Shown here piece by piece: positions 44,101-51,192 of a stretch of 64,000 nt of DNA. Under the pieces are notes generated by a model. That model was not told the DNA's origin, did no database searches, and saw only the letters and a list, made by a program, of their open reading frames with translations. Both the position numbers and the translations under genes were made by a program. Within the stretch, counting starts at the first letter, position 1. Each line of letters opens with the position of its first letter. Source of the stretch: CAVYPR01 sp963770505 (GTDB lineage: Bacteria; Actinomycetota; Acidimicrobiia; Acidimicrobiales; RAAP-2); the NCBI GenBank assembly GCA_963770505.1, contig CAVYPR010000006.1:992001-1056000 (forward strand). The letters run 5' to 3'.

Positions 44101-44362
44101 CCCGACCCTGACATCGATCACACCACCGTCCGGACCTACTACTGGCGGAAACACCGTGATCCTGAGAGGCACCGGCTTTGTCCACGGTGCCAATTCGGTG
44201 ACGTTCGGCACTGTGACGATACGGCCGACAACAGTGACAACCGTGGGGACAACCCTTGTCATTAGGGTCCCTGCCCACACAGGCGCTGGCAACGTGGCGG
44301 TTACCGTGACCAACCCAGGAGGAACCTCGGGGAGTGTCACATACACCTACTACACAACATGA
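35126..44362 (+). CDS. Giant secreted repeat protein (six GYW repeats, about 30 Ig-like repeats, TIG domain)
   Basis: About 3,078 residues. The signal sequence SRLGVLAAVALLAPLLLVG is followed by six 41-residue repeats (GGYWEVASDGGIFAFN, GSMGGTPL) at residues 46-291, one divergent Ig-like unit, 28 consecutive 90-residue units encoded by 270-bp repeats with only one base difference among them, a 29th hybrid unit, and a C-terminal TIG/IPT domain (TSITPPSGPTTGGNTVILRG). There is no LPxTG anchor and no C-terminal membrane segment. Each 90-residue unit (GTWTFTLTVTAV, GTYTVSGKTTDADGNA) has about six acidic and two basic residues, so the shaft is strongly negative. GTG at 35126 fits the signal peptide; TTG at 34943 is the longest alternative. 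A long fibrous adhesin is inferred. Confidence 0.93.
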   Translation: MKGVRSRLGVLAAVALLAPLLLVGIDAPALSAEPADSVVSAAFSTGGYWEVASDGGIFAFNAPFEGSMGGTPLHQPIVGMAVDPATGGYWEVASDGGIFAFNAPFEGSMGGTPLHQPIVGMAVDPATGGYWEVASDGGIFAFNAPFEGSMGGTPLHQPIVGMAVDPATGGYWEVASDGGIFAFNAPFEGSMGGTPLHQPIVGMAVDPATGGYWEVASDGGIFAFNAPFEGSMGGTPLHQPIVGMAVDPATGGYWEVASDGGIFAFNAPFEGSMGGTPLHQPIVGMAVSPVVARTTLVQGKPTSATVAHGTGYLGQLSVTNGSGSVRFTETNSEASTDVTVSSGGVIRAPASLAPGTYTVSGTDSDADGNAGTWTFTLTVTAVAITQDAPLTGTVSTAGSAAFTAQLAVTGNTGAVTYTETASADSADVVVSASGAVTTKGTLAAGTYTVSGKTTDADGNAGTWTFTLTVTAVAITQDAPLTGTVSTAGSAAFTAQLAVTGNTGAVTYTETASADSADVVVSASGAVTTKGTLAAGTYTVSGKTTDADGNAGTWTFTLTVTAVAITQDAPLTGTVSTAGSAAFTAQLAVTGNTGAVTYTETASADSADVVVSASGAVTTKGTLAAGTYTVSGKTTDADGNAGTWTFTLTVTAVAITQDAPLTGTVSTAGSAAFTAQLAVTGNTGAVTYTETASADSADVVVSASGAVTTKGTLAAGTYTVSGKTTDADGNAGTWTFTLTVTAVAITQDAPLTGTVSTAGSAAFTAQLAVTGNTGAVTYTETASADSADVVVSASGAVTTKGTLAAGTYTVSGKTTDADGNAGTWTFTLTVTAVAITQDAPLTGTVSTAGSAAFTAQLAVTGNTGAVTYTETASADSADVVVSASGAVTTKGTLAAGTYTVSGKTTDADGNAGTWTFTLTVTAVAITQDAPLTGTVSTAGSAAFTAQLAVTGNTGAVTYTETASADSADVVVSASGAVTTKGTLAAGTYTVSGKTTDADGNAGTWTFTLTVTAVAITQDAPLTGTVSTAGSAAFTAQLAVTGNTGAVTYTETASADSADVVVSASGAVTTKGTLAAGTYTVSGKTTDADGNAGTWTFTLTVTAVAITQDAPLTGTVSTAGSAAFTAQLAVTGNTGAVTYTETASADSADVVVSASGAVTTKGTLAAGTYTVSGKTTDADGNAGTWTFTLTVTAVAITQDAPLTGTVSTAGSAAFTAQLAVTGNTGAVTYTETASADSADVVVSASGAVTTKGTLAAGTYTVSGKTTDADGNAGTWTFTLTVTAVAITQDAPLTGTVSTAGSAAFTAQLAVTGNTGAVTYTETASADSADVVVSASGAVTTKGTLAAGTYTVSGKTTDADGNAGTWTFTLTVTAVAITQDAPLTGTVSTAGSAAFTAQLAVTGNTGAVTYTETASADSADVVVSASGAVTTKGTLAAGTYTVSGKTTDADGNAGTWTFTLTVTAVAITQDAPLTGTVSTAGSAAFTAQLAVTGNTGAVTYTETASADSADVVVSASGAVTTKGTLAAGTYTVSGKTTDADGNAGTWTFTLTVTAVAITQDAPLTGTVSTAGSAAFTAQLAVTGNTGAVTYTETASADSADVVVSASGAVTTKGTLAAGTYTVSGKTTDADGNAGTWTFTLTVTAVAITQDAPLTGTVSTAGSAAFTAQLAVTGNTGAVTYTETASADSADVVVSASGAVTTKGTLAAGTYTVSGKTTDADGNAGTWTFTLTVTAVAITQDAPLTGTVSTAGSAAFTAQLAVTGNTGAVTYTETASADSADVVVSASGAVTTKGTLAAGTYTVSGKTTDADGNAGTWTFTLTVTAVAITQDAPLTGTVSTAGSAAFTAQLAVTGNTGAVTYTETASADSADVVVSASGAVTTKGTLAAGTYTVSGKTTDADGNAGTWTFTLTVTAVAITQDAPLTGTVSTAGSAAFTAQLAVTGNTGAVTYTETASADSADVVVSASGAVTTKGTLAAGTYTVSGKTTDADGNAGTWTFTLTVTAVAITQDAPLTGTVSTAGSAAFTAQLAVTGNTGAVTYTETASADSADVVVSASGAVTTKGTLAAGTYTVSGKTTDADGNAGTWTFTLTVTAVAITQDAPLTGTVSTAGSAAFTAQLAVTGNTGAVTYTETASADSADVVVSASGAVTTKGTLAAGTYTVSGKTTDADGNAGTWTFTLTVTAVAITQDAPLTGTVSTAGSAAFTAQLAVTGNTGAVTYTETASADSADVVVSASGAVTTKGTLAAGTYTVSGKTTDADGNAGTWTFTLTVTAVAITQDAPLTGTVSTAGSAAFTAQLAVTGNTGAVTYTETASADSADVVVSASGAVTTKGTLAAGTYTVSGKTTDADGNAGTWTFTLTVTAVAITQDAPLTGTVSTAGSAAFTAQLAVTGNTGAVTYTETASADSADVVVSASGAVTTKGTLAAGTYTVSGKTTDADGNAGTWTFTLTVTAVAITQDAPLTGTVSTAGSAAFTAQLAVTGNTGAVTYTETASADSADVVVSASGAVTTKGTLAAGTYTVSGKTTDADGNAGTWTFTLTVTAVAITQDAPLTGTVSTAGSAAFTAQLAVTGNTGAVTYTETASADSADVVVSASGAVTTKGTLAAGTYTVSGKTTDADGNAGTWTFTLTVTAVAITQDAPLTGTVSTAGSAAFTAQLAVTGNTGAVTYTETASADSADVVVSASGAVTTKGTLAAGTYTVSGKTTDADGNAGTWTFTLTVTAVAITQDAPLTGTVSTAGSAAFTAQLAVTGNTGAVTYTETASADSADVVVSASGAVTTKGTLAAGTYTVSGKTTDADGNAGTWTFTLTVTAVAITQDAPLTGTVSTAGSAAFTAQLAVTGNTGAVTYTETASADSADVVVSASGAVTTKGTLAAGTYTVSGKTTDADGNAGTWTFTLTVTAVAITQDAPTFGFAKMAQSAAFTAQLAVTGNTGAVTYTETASADSADVVVSASGAVTTKGTLAAGTYTVSGKTTDAYGDSGTWVFYLTVYALPTLTSITPPSGPTTGGNTVILRGTGFVHGANSVTFGTVTIRPTTVTTVGTTLVIRVPAHTGAGNVAVTVTNPGGTSGSVTYTYYTT
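35261..35998 (+). repeat. Six tandem 123-bp repeats (GYW/DGGIF repeats)
   Basis: Unit starts at 35261, 35384, 35507, 35630, 35753 and 35876, each coding 41 residues. Copies are identical over the full unit except one silent base (A for C at 35458) and the diverging end of the last unit. The translation GYWEVASDGGIF...GSMGG matches repeats in the proteins at 15175 and 32227. Confidence 0.97.
36241..44070 (+). repeat. 28 identical 270-bp tandem repeats plus one hybrid unit
   Basis: GTGGACCTTC recurs exactly every 270 bases from 36241 to 43801. The 28 complete units from 36241 to 43800 are identical by reading except for one silent base (C for G at 39748). The 29th unit (43801-44070) matches at both ends but carries a different 33-base stretch at about 43852-43884 and diverges again after 44050. 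The period is a multiple of three and keeps the 90-residue Ig-like unit in frame. Confidence 0.97.
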
Positions 44363-44381
44363 CAGGTCGGACCTCATTCAA

Positions 44382-44400
44382 CTTCGATAGAACATCGAAG
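44382..44400 (+). terminator. Hairpin after the giant repeat protein gene
   Basis: Perfect seven-base stem CTTCGAT / ATCGAAG with five-base loop, 20 bases after the stop. It is AT-richer than surroundings and no T-tract follows. Confidence 0.42.
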
Positions 44401-44918
44401 AATCGGATCCGTCAGGCGTTTGTCAGACCACCTCCGACGTGTGGCGCCTAATCCGCCGCACCAGGTTGGTCTGAGATTGGGTCACCCAGGTCCGCGCCGT
44501 TGCCCCCACCCACAAGGTGCCGCGCCTGCCCGTCGTCGGAGCACCGAGTAGATCAGGCACTTCGAGAGCCAATGGTCAGAGTGCCCAACTGTGTATTGCA
44601 CTTGGGGTTTTCGGCGCGCGCAGAGGAGAAGGTCGGAAGCCCTTGCGTGTGGTGGTGAGTGAGTTGAGTTGAGTGGGGTATCGGCGAAACCCTGATGTCC
44701 TGGGGTAAGTCGGATCTGAGGAGCTTGCTTTCCCACCCTGTTGGCTCAGGCTTCCCACCACCCCGGTCAGGAGCAATAACTGGTTGCCATGGTCGGAGGG
44801 CGAGTTTCGGCCATAATCCATTTACACCAATTGGGTGGGCAGATCCGGCACTCACCGTGGATGCAACGGTTCAGGGTGGCAGCAGGATGCCGGACGCCCG
44901 AGCAAGGGGGCATGTGGG
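44401..44918. other. Intergenic region, nothing recognised
   Basis: About 520 bases, noticeably less GC-rich than the genome average. It has short TGAGT-type direct repeats near 44655-44680. No RNA motif, operator or coding frame could be supported. It separates the giant gene from the next secreted-protein gene. Confidence 0.35.
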
Positions 44919-46385
44919 ATGGAGCGCTCGCGGGGAAGCCGCAGGTTGTCGCGAAGAGTGCGGATGGCTGCCGGCTCGGGGGTGCTGCTTTTGACGGTGT
45001 TCGCGGCATCGGGCGGCACCCCCGTCTCCGCGGGGGCGTCGAACTATCCGACCGGCTCGATCCCGGTAACAAAGCTCCACTACAACCCGACGACTACCCC
45101 GGGGGGCACCCTCCCGAACTCGAACGGGATTCAGCCGGGTGACAAGCCGATTTCCCCACCCAAGAGCGGCTACCTCATCTACTGGGACCAGAACGAAGAA
45201 GAGGACTACTACGAATCGGCCAACGGCAGCGAAGGGCAGCTCGAGCGCCCCTGGGACCCCAACGGCCAGATGTGCATCGTCCCCCACACCGACGGGGATT
45301 ATGTCGTGGGGTACGACCCCACCAACGCCTCACAGTACAACCCCGGGGGGCCGCCCGACCATCCGTTCAAGCAACCGGGTGACGGTGAGGAGCTGAACAA
45401 CCGCTACGGAGTGTGGACCGGAACGAACCTCTACGTCCCCGGCCCGTACAAGACAACAGCGGTCAAGGGAGCCCCGGGCCAGGACACGCCCAAGACCAAA
45501 GGCGGGCAATGGAATGGGAACTCCACGTATACGGGTTGTGACGCCCTGCCGAATGGCAATGTGGTCGCCGACGACATTGCCACCGCACAGGGCACATTCC
45601 CCGTCCCGCACGACGGCCGGCTCGTTGAGTGGTTCGCGCCCAAGTACACCTCCTACTGCATCCTCATGGGACCGACCTCGGGAGGTGACGGGCCCCACCA
45701 CGCCGACGGCACCGGTGGACTCGCGCAGCCTGGGATGATGGCGACGGCGAACAACGGCGACCTGCTGCTGCCCGAGGCACGCACATCGTCGACGACAGCG
45801 ACAGCACCGGGTGCGGTGCTCCGCATCGCGCACACATCGCTGCCGACCAGCGCCGCGCAGTGTCCCGGAGGGCTCTACCCTCAGGGCGACCTCCACGTAA
45901 CCGACTTCATGAAGGGCACCTCGACATTCCTGTCATTGCCGTCGGGTGTGGCGCAGGATCCGAAGTGCGGCTGCGTCGCCGTGGACCAGTACATCGGGTC
46001 ACCAGCAGTTGCGTTCTACTCGGAGACAGGCAAGCTCCTCTCGACACGCCCGACTATCCCCGGTGAGACCTCGGTGACCGAAACCAACGGGTTCAACCCC
46101 TTCGGCATGGCCTTCGCGCCCGACGGCTCCCTTTACTTTGTCGACATCCACATCACATGTCCGGGTGGCAATCTGTCTGACTGCGGTCCCGCGAACAACA
46201 AGGGACGCGTCCTGGAAGTGCCCTTCTCCTCGAGCGGCCAGCCCCAGCTGCCGCCGAAGGTCATCGCATCAGGTTTCGACTTCCCGACGTCGACCACCAT
46301 CTGCGTCATCGGGCACGGCGTCTGTCCGTTCCCCGCCTACAAGACGCCCGAACCCTCGATTGGGACGAAGGCCGAAGCGGGGTGA
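44919..46385 (+). CDS. Secreted protein with NHL/SMP-30-like propeller region
   Basis: 488-residue exported protein. The basic N-terminus (MERSRGSRRLSRRVRM) and following hydrophobic stretch (AAGSGVLLLTVFAASGG) form a signal peptide. The mature protein has repeating beta motifs such as NPFGMAFAPDGSLYFVDIH and NGDLLLPEAR, characteristic of NHL/SMP-30-type propellers, and six or more cysteines (CIVPH, GCDAL, YCILM, QCPGG, KCGC, TCPGG). Function unknown; no catalytic set is visible. The frame is open further upstream, but ATG at 44919 best fits the signal peptide. Thr ACA codons are common. A hairpin with a T-rich tail follows. Confidence 0.82.
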   Translation: MERSRGSRRLSRRVRMAAGSGVLLLTVFAASGGTPVSAGASNYPTGSIPVTKLHYNPTTTPGGTLPNSNGIQPGDKPISPPKSGYLIYWDQNEEEDYYESANGSEGQLERPWDPNGQMCIVPHTDGDYVVGYDPTNASQYNPGGPPDHPFKQPGDGEELNNRYGVWTGTNLYVPGPYKTTAVKGAPGQDTPKTKGGQWNGNSTYTGCDALPNGNVVADDIATAQGTFPVPHDGRLVEWFAPKYTSYCILMGPTSGGDGPHHADGTGGLAQPGMMATANNGDLLLPEARTSSTTATAPGAVLRIAHTSLPTSAAQCPGGLYPQGDLHVTDFMKGTSTFLSLPSGVAQDPKCGCVAVDQYIGSPAVAFYSETGKLLSTRPTIPGETSVTETNGFNPFGMAFAPDGSLYFVDIHITCPGGNLSDCGPANNKGRVLEVPFSSSGQPQLPPKVIASGFDFPTSTTICVIGHGVCPFPAYKTPEPSIGTKAEAG

Positions 46386-46395
46386 TTGGGCCGAA

Positions 46396-46439
46396 CCCCT
46401 TCTCACGCCGTCGTGCGTCGGCGGAAAGGGGCTTCTTCT
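46396..46439 (+). terminator. Rho-independent-like terminator
   Basis: Outer stem CCCCTT / AAGGGG with inner CGCCG / CGGCG, starting 11 bases after the stop codon at 46385 and followed by CTTCTTCT, a T-rich tract. The best terminator in the window. Confidence 0.6.
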
Positions 46440-46530
46440 AAACCGGCCGTCACCGTTTGTTCGCGGTCGGGCTTCGGCGGGATGCTTGACGCTCTGGTTC
46501 CCCCGGCGCGATCTCCAGCGACCTCGTCGG

Positions 46531-46614
<84 letters not shown>

Positions 46615-46712
46615 GAGTGCGCAGGTAAGGTTACTCGACCGCACCCGGGTCGATTTCGGCCCGCGAGCAGGGAAACTGCCTGGCTGAACGGTCAGTTGGC
46701 ACCTCTGACCGG

Positions 46713-46718
46713 TAGAAT
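46713..46718 (+). promoter_or_regulatory. -10 element for a near-leaderless fhaA transcript
   Basis: TAGAAT lies ten bases before the ATG of fhaA, and no Shine-Dalgarno sequence precedes the ATG. A start of transcription 6-8 bases downstream would give a leader of only a few bases. This is inferred from spacing. Confidence 0.45.
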
Positions 46719-46728
46719 CACCCGGACC

Positions 46729-47385
46729 ATGGGACTCCAGCAGTTTGAGGAGCGTCTCGAACGCCTGGTGGAGGGAACGTTGGCGAAACCGTTCCGGAGC
46801 AACCTGCAGCCGATCGAGATCGGCCGACGGTTGACGAGAGAGATGGACCTGCACCGCCGGGTGGGGGTGCACGGCCTGATCGCCCCCAATTCCTTTTCGG
46901 TGACGCTTTCGGCGGCGGACGTGGACCGCTTTGCCAACTTCGTTGACGCGCTCTCACGTGAGCTGGCGGACGCCGCTCGTGAGCACGCAAAAGCGGAAGG
47001 TTACGTTTTCGTCGGTCCCGTCGACGTGCGGATCTACGAGGGCACGCGCTTGCGAACCGGACGCTTCACGGTCGTCGCGGAGACTGTGGAGGGGCCGGAG
47101 GAGGTACCGTTCGCCGAGCTCGTGCTTCCCAGTGGAGAACGGATCACGATCGAGGCCGAACCCCTGGTCATCGGACGACTCCCAGAGTGCGCCGTGGTGC
47201 TGAACGACCCGAACGTCAGCCGCCGGCACGCAGAGATCCGCCATTCTGGAAACGCCGTGGTTGTCACCGATCTGGGATCGACCAACGGGACCAGAGTCAA
47301 CGGCATCACGGTGCGCGAACAGCACCTGGCCAGCGGTGATGAGATCACCGTGGGGTCGACCACCCTTGTCTTCGAACTCTCGTGA
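46729..47385 (+). CDS. fhaA: FhaA-like protein (DUF3662 plus FHA domain)
   Basis: 218-residue cytoplasmic protein. The N-terminal DUF3662 domain (MGLQQFEERLERLVEGTLAK, then LQPIEIGRRLTREMD) spans about 1-115. The C-terminal FHA domain spans about 135-218 with VIGRLPECAVVL, SRRHAEI and DLGSTNGTRVNG, the phosphothreonine-binding motifs. In Mycobacterium FhaA binds the PknB-phosphorylated pseudokinase MviN/MurJ and restrains peptidoglycan synthesis. It is shorter than mycobacterial FhaA, lacking the long disordered linker. It starts the fhaA-fhaB-pstP-pbpA-pknB operon and appears to be leaderless. The stop overlaps the GTG of fhaB by four bases. Confidence 0.95.
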   Translation: MGLQQFEERLERLVEGTLAKPFRSNLQPIEIGRRLTREMDLHRRVGVHGLIAPNSFSVTLSAADVDRFANFVDALSRELADAAREHAKAEGYVFVGPVDVRIYEGTRLRTGRFTVVAETVEGPEEVPFAELVLPSGERITIEAEPLVIGRLPECAVVLNDPNVSRRHAEIRHSGNAVVVTDLGSTNGTRVNGITVREQHLASGDEITVGSTTLVFELS

Positions 47386-47912
47386 GTCCGGGGATTCGGG
47401 CGGTAGTCCTCCTTGCCACCAACTATTCAGCGGTCCTGCGCCCGCTGCAGTGGTTGGTCATCGTGCTGGTCTTCCTCTTTTTCCTGCGCGTGGTGCGTGC
47501 CGTCTGGGTGGAGGTCCGGCCGGCCGGCCCCCGTCAGACGCGCAGGGAACGCAGGCGCGCGGCGCGTGAAGAAGCAAAAGCGCTGCTCGGAGCGACCACC
47601 GGGGGTCGCAAGCAGAAGAAGCAGCTCTTCTTGGAGGTGCTCGAGCCGGCGGATCAGGCCGGGAGGGCCTACAACTTGCAGGACGAGCTGACCGTGGGTC
47701 GTTCGCCAGGTTGCGGTGTGCCGACCACGTACGACGTCTACAGCTCGACCCTCCACGCCCGTCTCTACCGGCGCGGCGACCAGCTGATGGTCGAGGACCT
47801 CGGGTCCACCAACGGGACCTACGTGAACTCCGAACGGATCGCGAAACCCACCAAGCTGTCTCGTGGCGACCTTCTCCAGATCGGGGCCACGGTCTTCGAG
47901 GTGACCAGGTGA
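47382..47912 (+). CDS. fhaB: FhaB/FipA-like membrane-anchored FHA protein
   Basis: 176-residue protein. One membrane segment lies near residues 22-42 (LQWLVIVLVFLFFLRVVRAV), then a basic linker (RRERRRAAREEAKALLGA), then an FHA domain at about 85-176 with LTVGRSPGCGV, SSTLHARL and DLGSTNGTYVN. In Mycobacterium FhaB (FipA) links PknB signalling to cell-division proteins. It overlaps fhaA by four bases (GTGA) and pstP by four bases, so the three are translationally coupled. Confidence 0.95.
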   Translation: MSPGIRAVVLLATNYSAVLRPLQWLVIVLVFLFFLRVVRAVWVEVRPAGPRQTRRERRRAAREEAKALLGATTGGRKQKKQLFLEVLEPADQAGRAYNLQDELTVGRSPGCGVPTTYDVYSSTLHARLYRRGDQLMVEDLGSTNGTYVNSERIAKPTKLSRGDLLQIGATVFEVTR

Positions 47913-49360
47913 CGGTGCTCCGCTCTGGATCGGCGACGGACGTCGGCCGGGTCAGGAACACGAACCAGGACCTCCCCTTCGAGGGCCCCAACCTTTTCGC
48001 GGTCGCTGACGGGATGGGTGGCCATGTGGGGGGGGAGGTCGCCGCCCGGGTGGCCGTGGAGGCGCTCCAGTCCGCCTTCGCCCGCCAGCCCTCGGTGCCC
48101 GGCCTGCGTGAGGCGGTGGCGGAAGCCAACGCCGCCGTGTGGCAGCGGAGCCAGCTGCAGGACGGACTGCGGGGGATGGGGACCACCCTCACCGCGGCCG
48201 CCCTGGTCGCCCAGGACGACGGTCGTGACGTGATCGCCCTGGCCAACGTCGGGGACTCCCGCGCCTACGTCTTCTCGGGGGGGACGATCACCCAGGTCAC
48301 GGCGGACCACAGCCTGGCCGAAGAGAAGGTGAGGCACGGGGAATTGACCGAGGCACAGGCCGCGGTGCACCCCCACAGGCACATCCTCACCAGGGCCCTC
48401 GGCGTTTCCCCGGACGTGGACGTCGACCTCTGGGAGCTCCACCTGCAGGCCGGCGACCGGATCCTGCTGTGCAGTGACGGCCTCACCAACGAGGTGGACC
48501 CGCCCGAGATCGCCCGGATTCTTTCGGACCAGGCGGAGCCGGCCGACGCGTCACGCGCCCTGGTGCGGGCGGCGAACGAGCACGGCGGCAACGACAACAT
48601 CACGGTGGTCGTGATCGACGTGCTGGTCGGTGAGGAGCACGCCGGTGGATCCGCCGCAGGGGCCGCGGCCGCCGGCGCCATGCTCGACGAAGCCGAGTCT
48701 CCGCCGGTCGGAGAGGGTGCTGCGGTGGACGCTCCCCTGGCCCCGGTCGAGGCGGCCGCCGTCATGGACGACGTCCTCGTCCGGTCCGCCCCCGAGGGGA
48801 ACGTCCAGCATGAGTCGACCGTCCCCGCAGGTCTTGCCGGTGAGGAAGCCGACGGTGAAGACGCAGAGCCCAGCGTGCCGAGCCGCCGGGACCGCCGCCG
48901 GGAGCGCCGGCGCCAGCGGCGCATGGCCGGCGTCCCGCGCTGGATCACGCTGCGAGTGGTGTTGTTCACCCTCCTCGTCGTCGCCGTGGTGGTCGCCGGC
49001 TACGGGTTCCTCCGCTGGTATGCCACCGACAACTGGTATGTGACCCTCGACGGGAACCACCTGTCCATCTACCAGGGCCGTCCGGGCGGGTTCTTGTGGT
49101 TCCAGCCGAAGCTGGTCGACAAGACCGACGTCACGACGTCGGACGTGCTCAGCTTCCACGTGTCCTCCCTCAGGGGCGACACCCAGCAGCCCTCGCTCTC
49201 CGCGGCCCGCCACTATATCCACGACCTCCATGAGGAGTTCCTCGAGCAGAAGGAGATCACAAGCGGCCAGAGCACAGTGTCCGCCACCACCCAGCCGCCG
49301 CCGCCGCCGACCACCACGACGACGACGGCTGCACCGACCACGTCCACGTTGGCCGGCTGA
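47909..49360 (+). CDS. pstP: PP2C-type Ser/Thr protein phosphatase
   Basis: 483-residue membrane phosphatase that reverses PknB phosphorylation. The cytoplasmic PP2C domain (1-235) has VGRVRNTNQD, the metal motif FAVADGMGGHVGG, GTTLTAAAL, NVGDSRAYV, LCSDGLTNEV and GGNDNITVVV. An acidic linker and RRDRRRERRRQRR precede one membrane helix near 345-370 (ITLRVVLFTLLVVAVVVAGY), then an extracellular domain of about 85 residues and a Pro/Thr tail (QPPPPPTTTTTTAAPTT). The GTG start shares four bases with fhaB. The stop TGA shares one base with the pbpA ATG; in Mycobacterium rodA would lie between them. Confidence 0.95.
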   Translation: MTVLRSGSATDVGRVRNTNQDLPFEGPNLFAVADGMGGHVGGEVAARVAVEALQSAFARQPSVPGLREAVAEANAAVWQRSQLQDGLRGMGTTLTAAALVAQDDGRDVIALANVGDSRAYVFSGGTITQVTADHSLAEEKVRHGELTEAQAAVHPHRHILTRALGVSPDVDVDLWELHLQAGDRILLCSDGLTNEVDPPEIARILSDQAEPADASRALVRAANEHGGNDNITVVVIDVLVGEEHAGGSAAGAAAAGAMLDEAESPPVGEGAAVDAPLAPVEAAAVMDDVLVRSAPEGNVQHESTVPAGLAGEEADGEDAEPSVPSRRDRRRERRRQRRMAGVPRWITLRVVLFTLLVVAVVVAGYGFLRWYATDNWYVTLDGNHLSIYQGRPGGFLWFQPKLVDKTDVTTSDVLSFHVSSLRGDTQQPSLSAARHYIHDLHEEFLEQKEITSGQSTVSATTQPPPPPTTTTTTAAPTTSTLAG

Positions 49361-51192
49361 TGGGACGCAGAATCCGTTGGATGGGGCTGGTGCTGATCGT
49401 CTGCTTCACCCTGGTGCTGCTCCAGCTGCTCAACATCCAATTCCGCCAGGCGTCGGCTCTCAACGGGTCGATCAACAACCCGCGCCACACAGCCACACGG
49501 TTCGACAACCAGCGCGGCCTGATCCTGGCCGCCACAGGCCAAATTCTCGCCCGATCCGTCCCGACCCCCAACGCCAAGACCGGTTCGTACCGGTACTACC
49601 GGACGTACCCCACAGGTCCCCTCTTCGCCGGGGTGGTCGGCTACTCCTCCTACTACTACGGCACCTCCGGAGTGGAGAACGTCTACAACGACCAGCTCAT
49701 CGCCCACTCGCAGCCGGCCCAGACCCTCGGCCAGCTGCTCTCGCCGCCTCCCAAGACGACCGACAACGTGACCCTCACGCTGCACCGCACACTGCAGGTC
49801 GACGCCGAGCAGGCGCTGGCGGCGATCCCCGACACAAACCGGGACGGCGCGGTGGTGGACCTCGACCCGCGGACCGGGGCCGTGCTGGCCATGTACTCGA
49901 GCCCCACCTACGACCCCAACCAGCTGTCCCAGCCCGACGTCACAGGCGAGAAGCTGGCCGGGTACTCGGATTTCGGCACCCAGGACCACGAGGGGTTCGC
50001 CCCCGGGTATCCGATGGCCACCTTCGACTCCTTCCTGCCCGGCTCCACCTTCAAGGTGGTCACCAGCACGGCGGTGTACAACCTCGACCCGAGCCTGGTC
50101 GGCTTCGACTACCCGGTGCAGGGCTGCACCGCCCCGGGATCCATACCCACAACGACCAGGCAGATCTGCAACGACGGCCACTCAGAGGCCACCGCCGTCC
50201 CCTGCGGCGGCACGATGGTGCAGATGCTGCCGCAGTCGTGCGACCCCGGCTACGCGACCCTGGGCCTCAAGCTCGGGGCCACAAACCTCTACAACCAGGC
50301 CACGGCCTTCGGCTTCAACAACGTGCCCCCCATCGACCTGACCGACGTCTCGCGGTCGAACTTCCCCACCCCCACCGAGCTCAGTCCCGGCCACTCCCCG
50401 GGGCCGTCCTCGGTCGCCTACTCCGCCTTCGGGCAGGAGACAGTCACCGAGACGGCACTCCAGAACGCCATGGTGGCCGAGGGCATCGCCGACACAGGCG
50501 TGGTCATGACCCCCCACGTGATGGCGGCGGTCCACAACAACTCGAGCGGCGCCCTCGTCCAGGGGGCCACGCCGAAGGCCTACAAGACCGCCTGCTCGCC
50601 CAGTTCGGCCCAGTCGGTGAAGAAGCTCATGGAGGGCGTGGTGACGACACCGCTGGGCACCGCCGCCGGGGTGGGGTTCCCACCCCAAGACGAGGTGGCG
50701 GTGAAGACCGGCACGGCCCAGGTGGGCAACGCCGCCCAGAACACCGTGGACTGGATGATCGGTCTGGCGCCGGCCAGCAACCCGACCGTGGCCATCGCCG
50801 TGGTCGTCCCCGAGCAGGCCACCACATTCTCCGGAGCCAAGATCGCCGGTCCGATCGTCAAGGCGATGGTCGAGGCGACCCTGGCCGAGCAGGCCCGGCA
50901 CCCGACCACCTCACCCGCCACCCCGTCCACGACGACCACGACGACGCCCCACTACGTGCCCAGGCACACATACGTGCCCCAGGAGCCCACCACCGCACCC
51001 GTCACACCGACAGCCACCACCACGACCACCGCACCCGTCACACCGACAGCCACCACCACCACGGTCCCCGCCACACCGTCGCCCACCACCACCGTGCCGG
51101 TGACCCCGGCGCCGGCCGTGGCCACAACGCCGGCGGCAGCGACTGCGGCGGACCGACGCACCCCGCCACTCTCCAGGAGGAGCCGAAGATGA
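49360..51192 (+). CDS. pbpA: Class B penicillin-binding protein, PbpA type
   Basis: 610-residue membrane transpeptidase. An N-terminal anchor (WMGLVLIVCFTLVLLQLLNI) leads into a short dimerisation region and the transpeptidase domain: LPGSTFKVV (Ser229, Lys232), SCD at 293-295 where SxN is usual, and VAVKTGTAQV (KTG at 449-451). A long Pro/Thr tail follows from about 510 (TTTTTTPHYVP and many TPTATTTT units), longer than in mycobacterial PbpA. It cross-links septal or polar peptidoglycan. The ATG overlaps the pstP stop by one base. The partner SEDS protein RodA is not encoded next to it. Confidence 0.95.
   Translation: MGRRIRWMGLVLIVCFTLVLLQLLNIQFRQASALNGSINNPRHTATRFDNQRGLILAATGQILARSVPTPNAKTGSYRYYRTYPTGPLFAGVVGYSSYYYGTSGVENVYNDQLIAHSQPAQTLGQLLSPPPKTTDNVTLTLHRTLQVDAEQALAAIPDTNRDGAVVDLDPRTGAVLAMYSSPTYDPNQLSQPDVTGEKLAGYSDFGTQDHEGFAPGYPMATFDSFLPGSTFKVVTSTAVYNLDPSLVGFDYPVQGCTAPGSIPTTTRQICNDGHSEATAVPCGGTMVQMLPQSCDPGYATLGLKLGATNLYNQATAFGFNNVPPIDLTDVSRSNFPTPTELSPGHSPGPSSVAYSAFGQETVTETALQNAMVAEGIADTGVVMTPHVMAAVHNNSSGALVQGATPKAYKTACSPSSAQSVKKLMEGVVTTPLGTAAGVGFPPQDEVAVKTGTAQVGNAAQNTVDWMIGLAPASNPTVAIAVVVPEQATTFSGAKIAGPIVKAMVEATLAEQARHPTTSPATPSTTTTTTPHYVPRHTYVPQEPTTAPVTPTATTTTTAPVTPTATTTTVPATPSPTTTVPVTPAPAVATTPAAATAADRRTPPLSRRSRR

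Noticed and set aside
36119..44377. Very long open frames on the minus strand (about 2,750 codons) and in a second plus frame (about 2,670 codons)
   Set aside because: They are by-products of a stop-free 270-bp repeat whose length is a multiple of three. Translations are highly biased (Gly/Arg/His) and lack any signal or domain logic.
44363..44918. Second c-di-GMP riboswitch before the gene at 44919 or the giant gene
   Set aside because: The conserved GGACGCAAAG core and flanking elements are absent from both upstream regions.
32227..46385. Horizontally acquired island
   Set aside because: Surface genes use more ACA codons and somewhat lower GC, but the same codon trend holds for exported domains of core genes such as pknB, and no integrase, IS or tRNA-borne attachment site was found.
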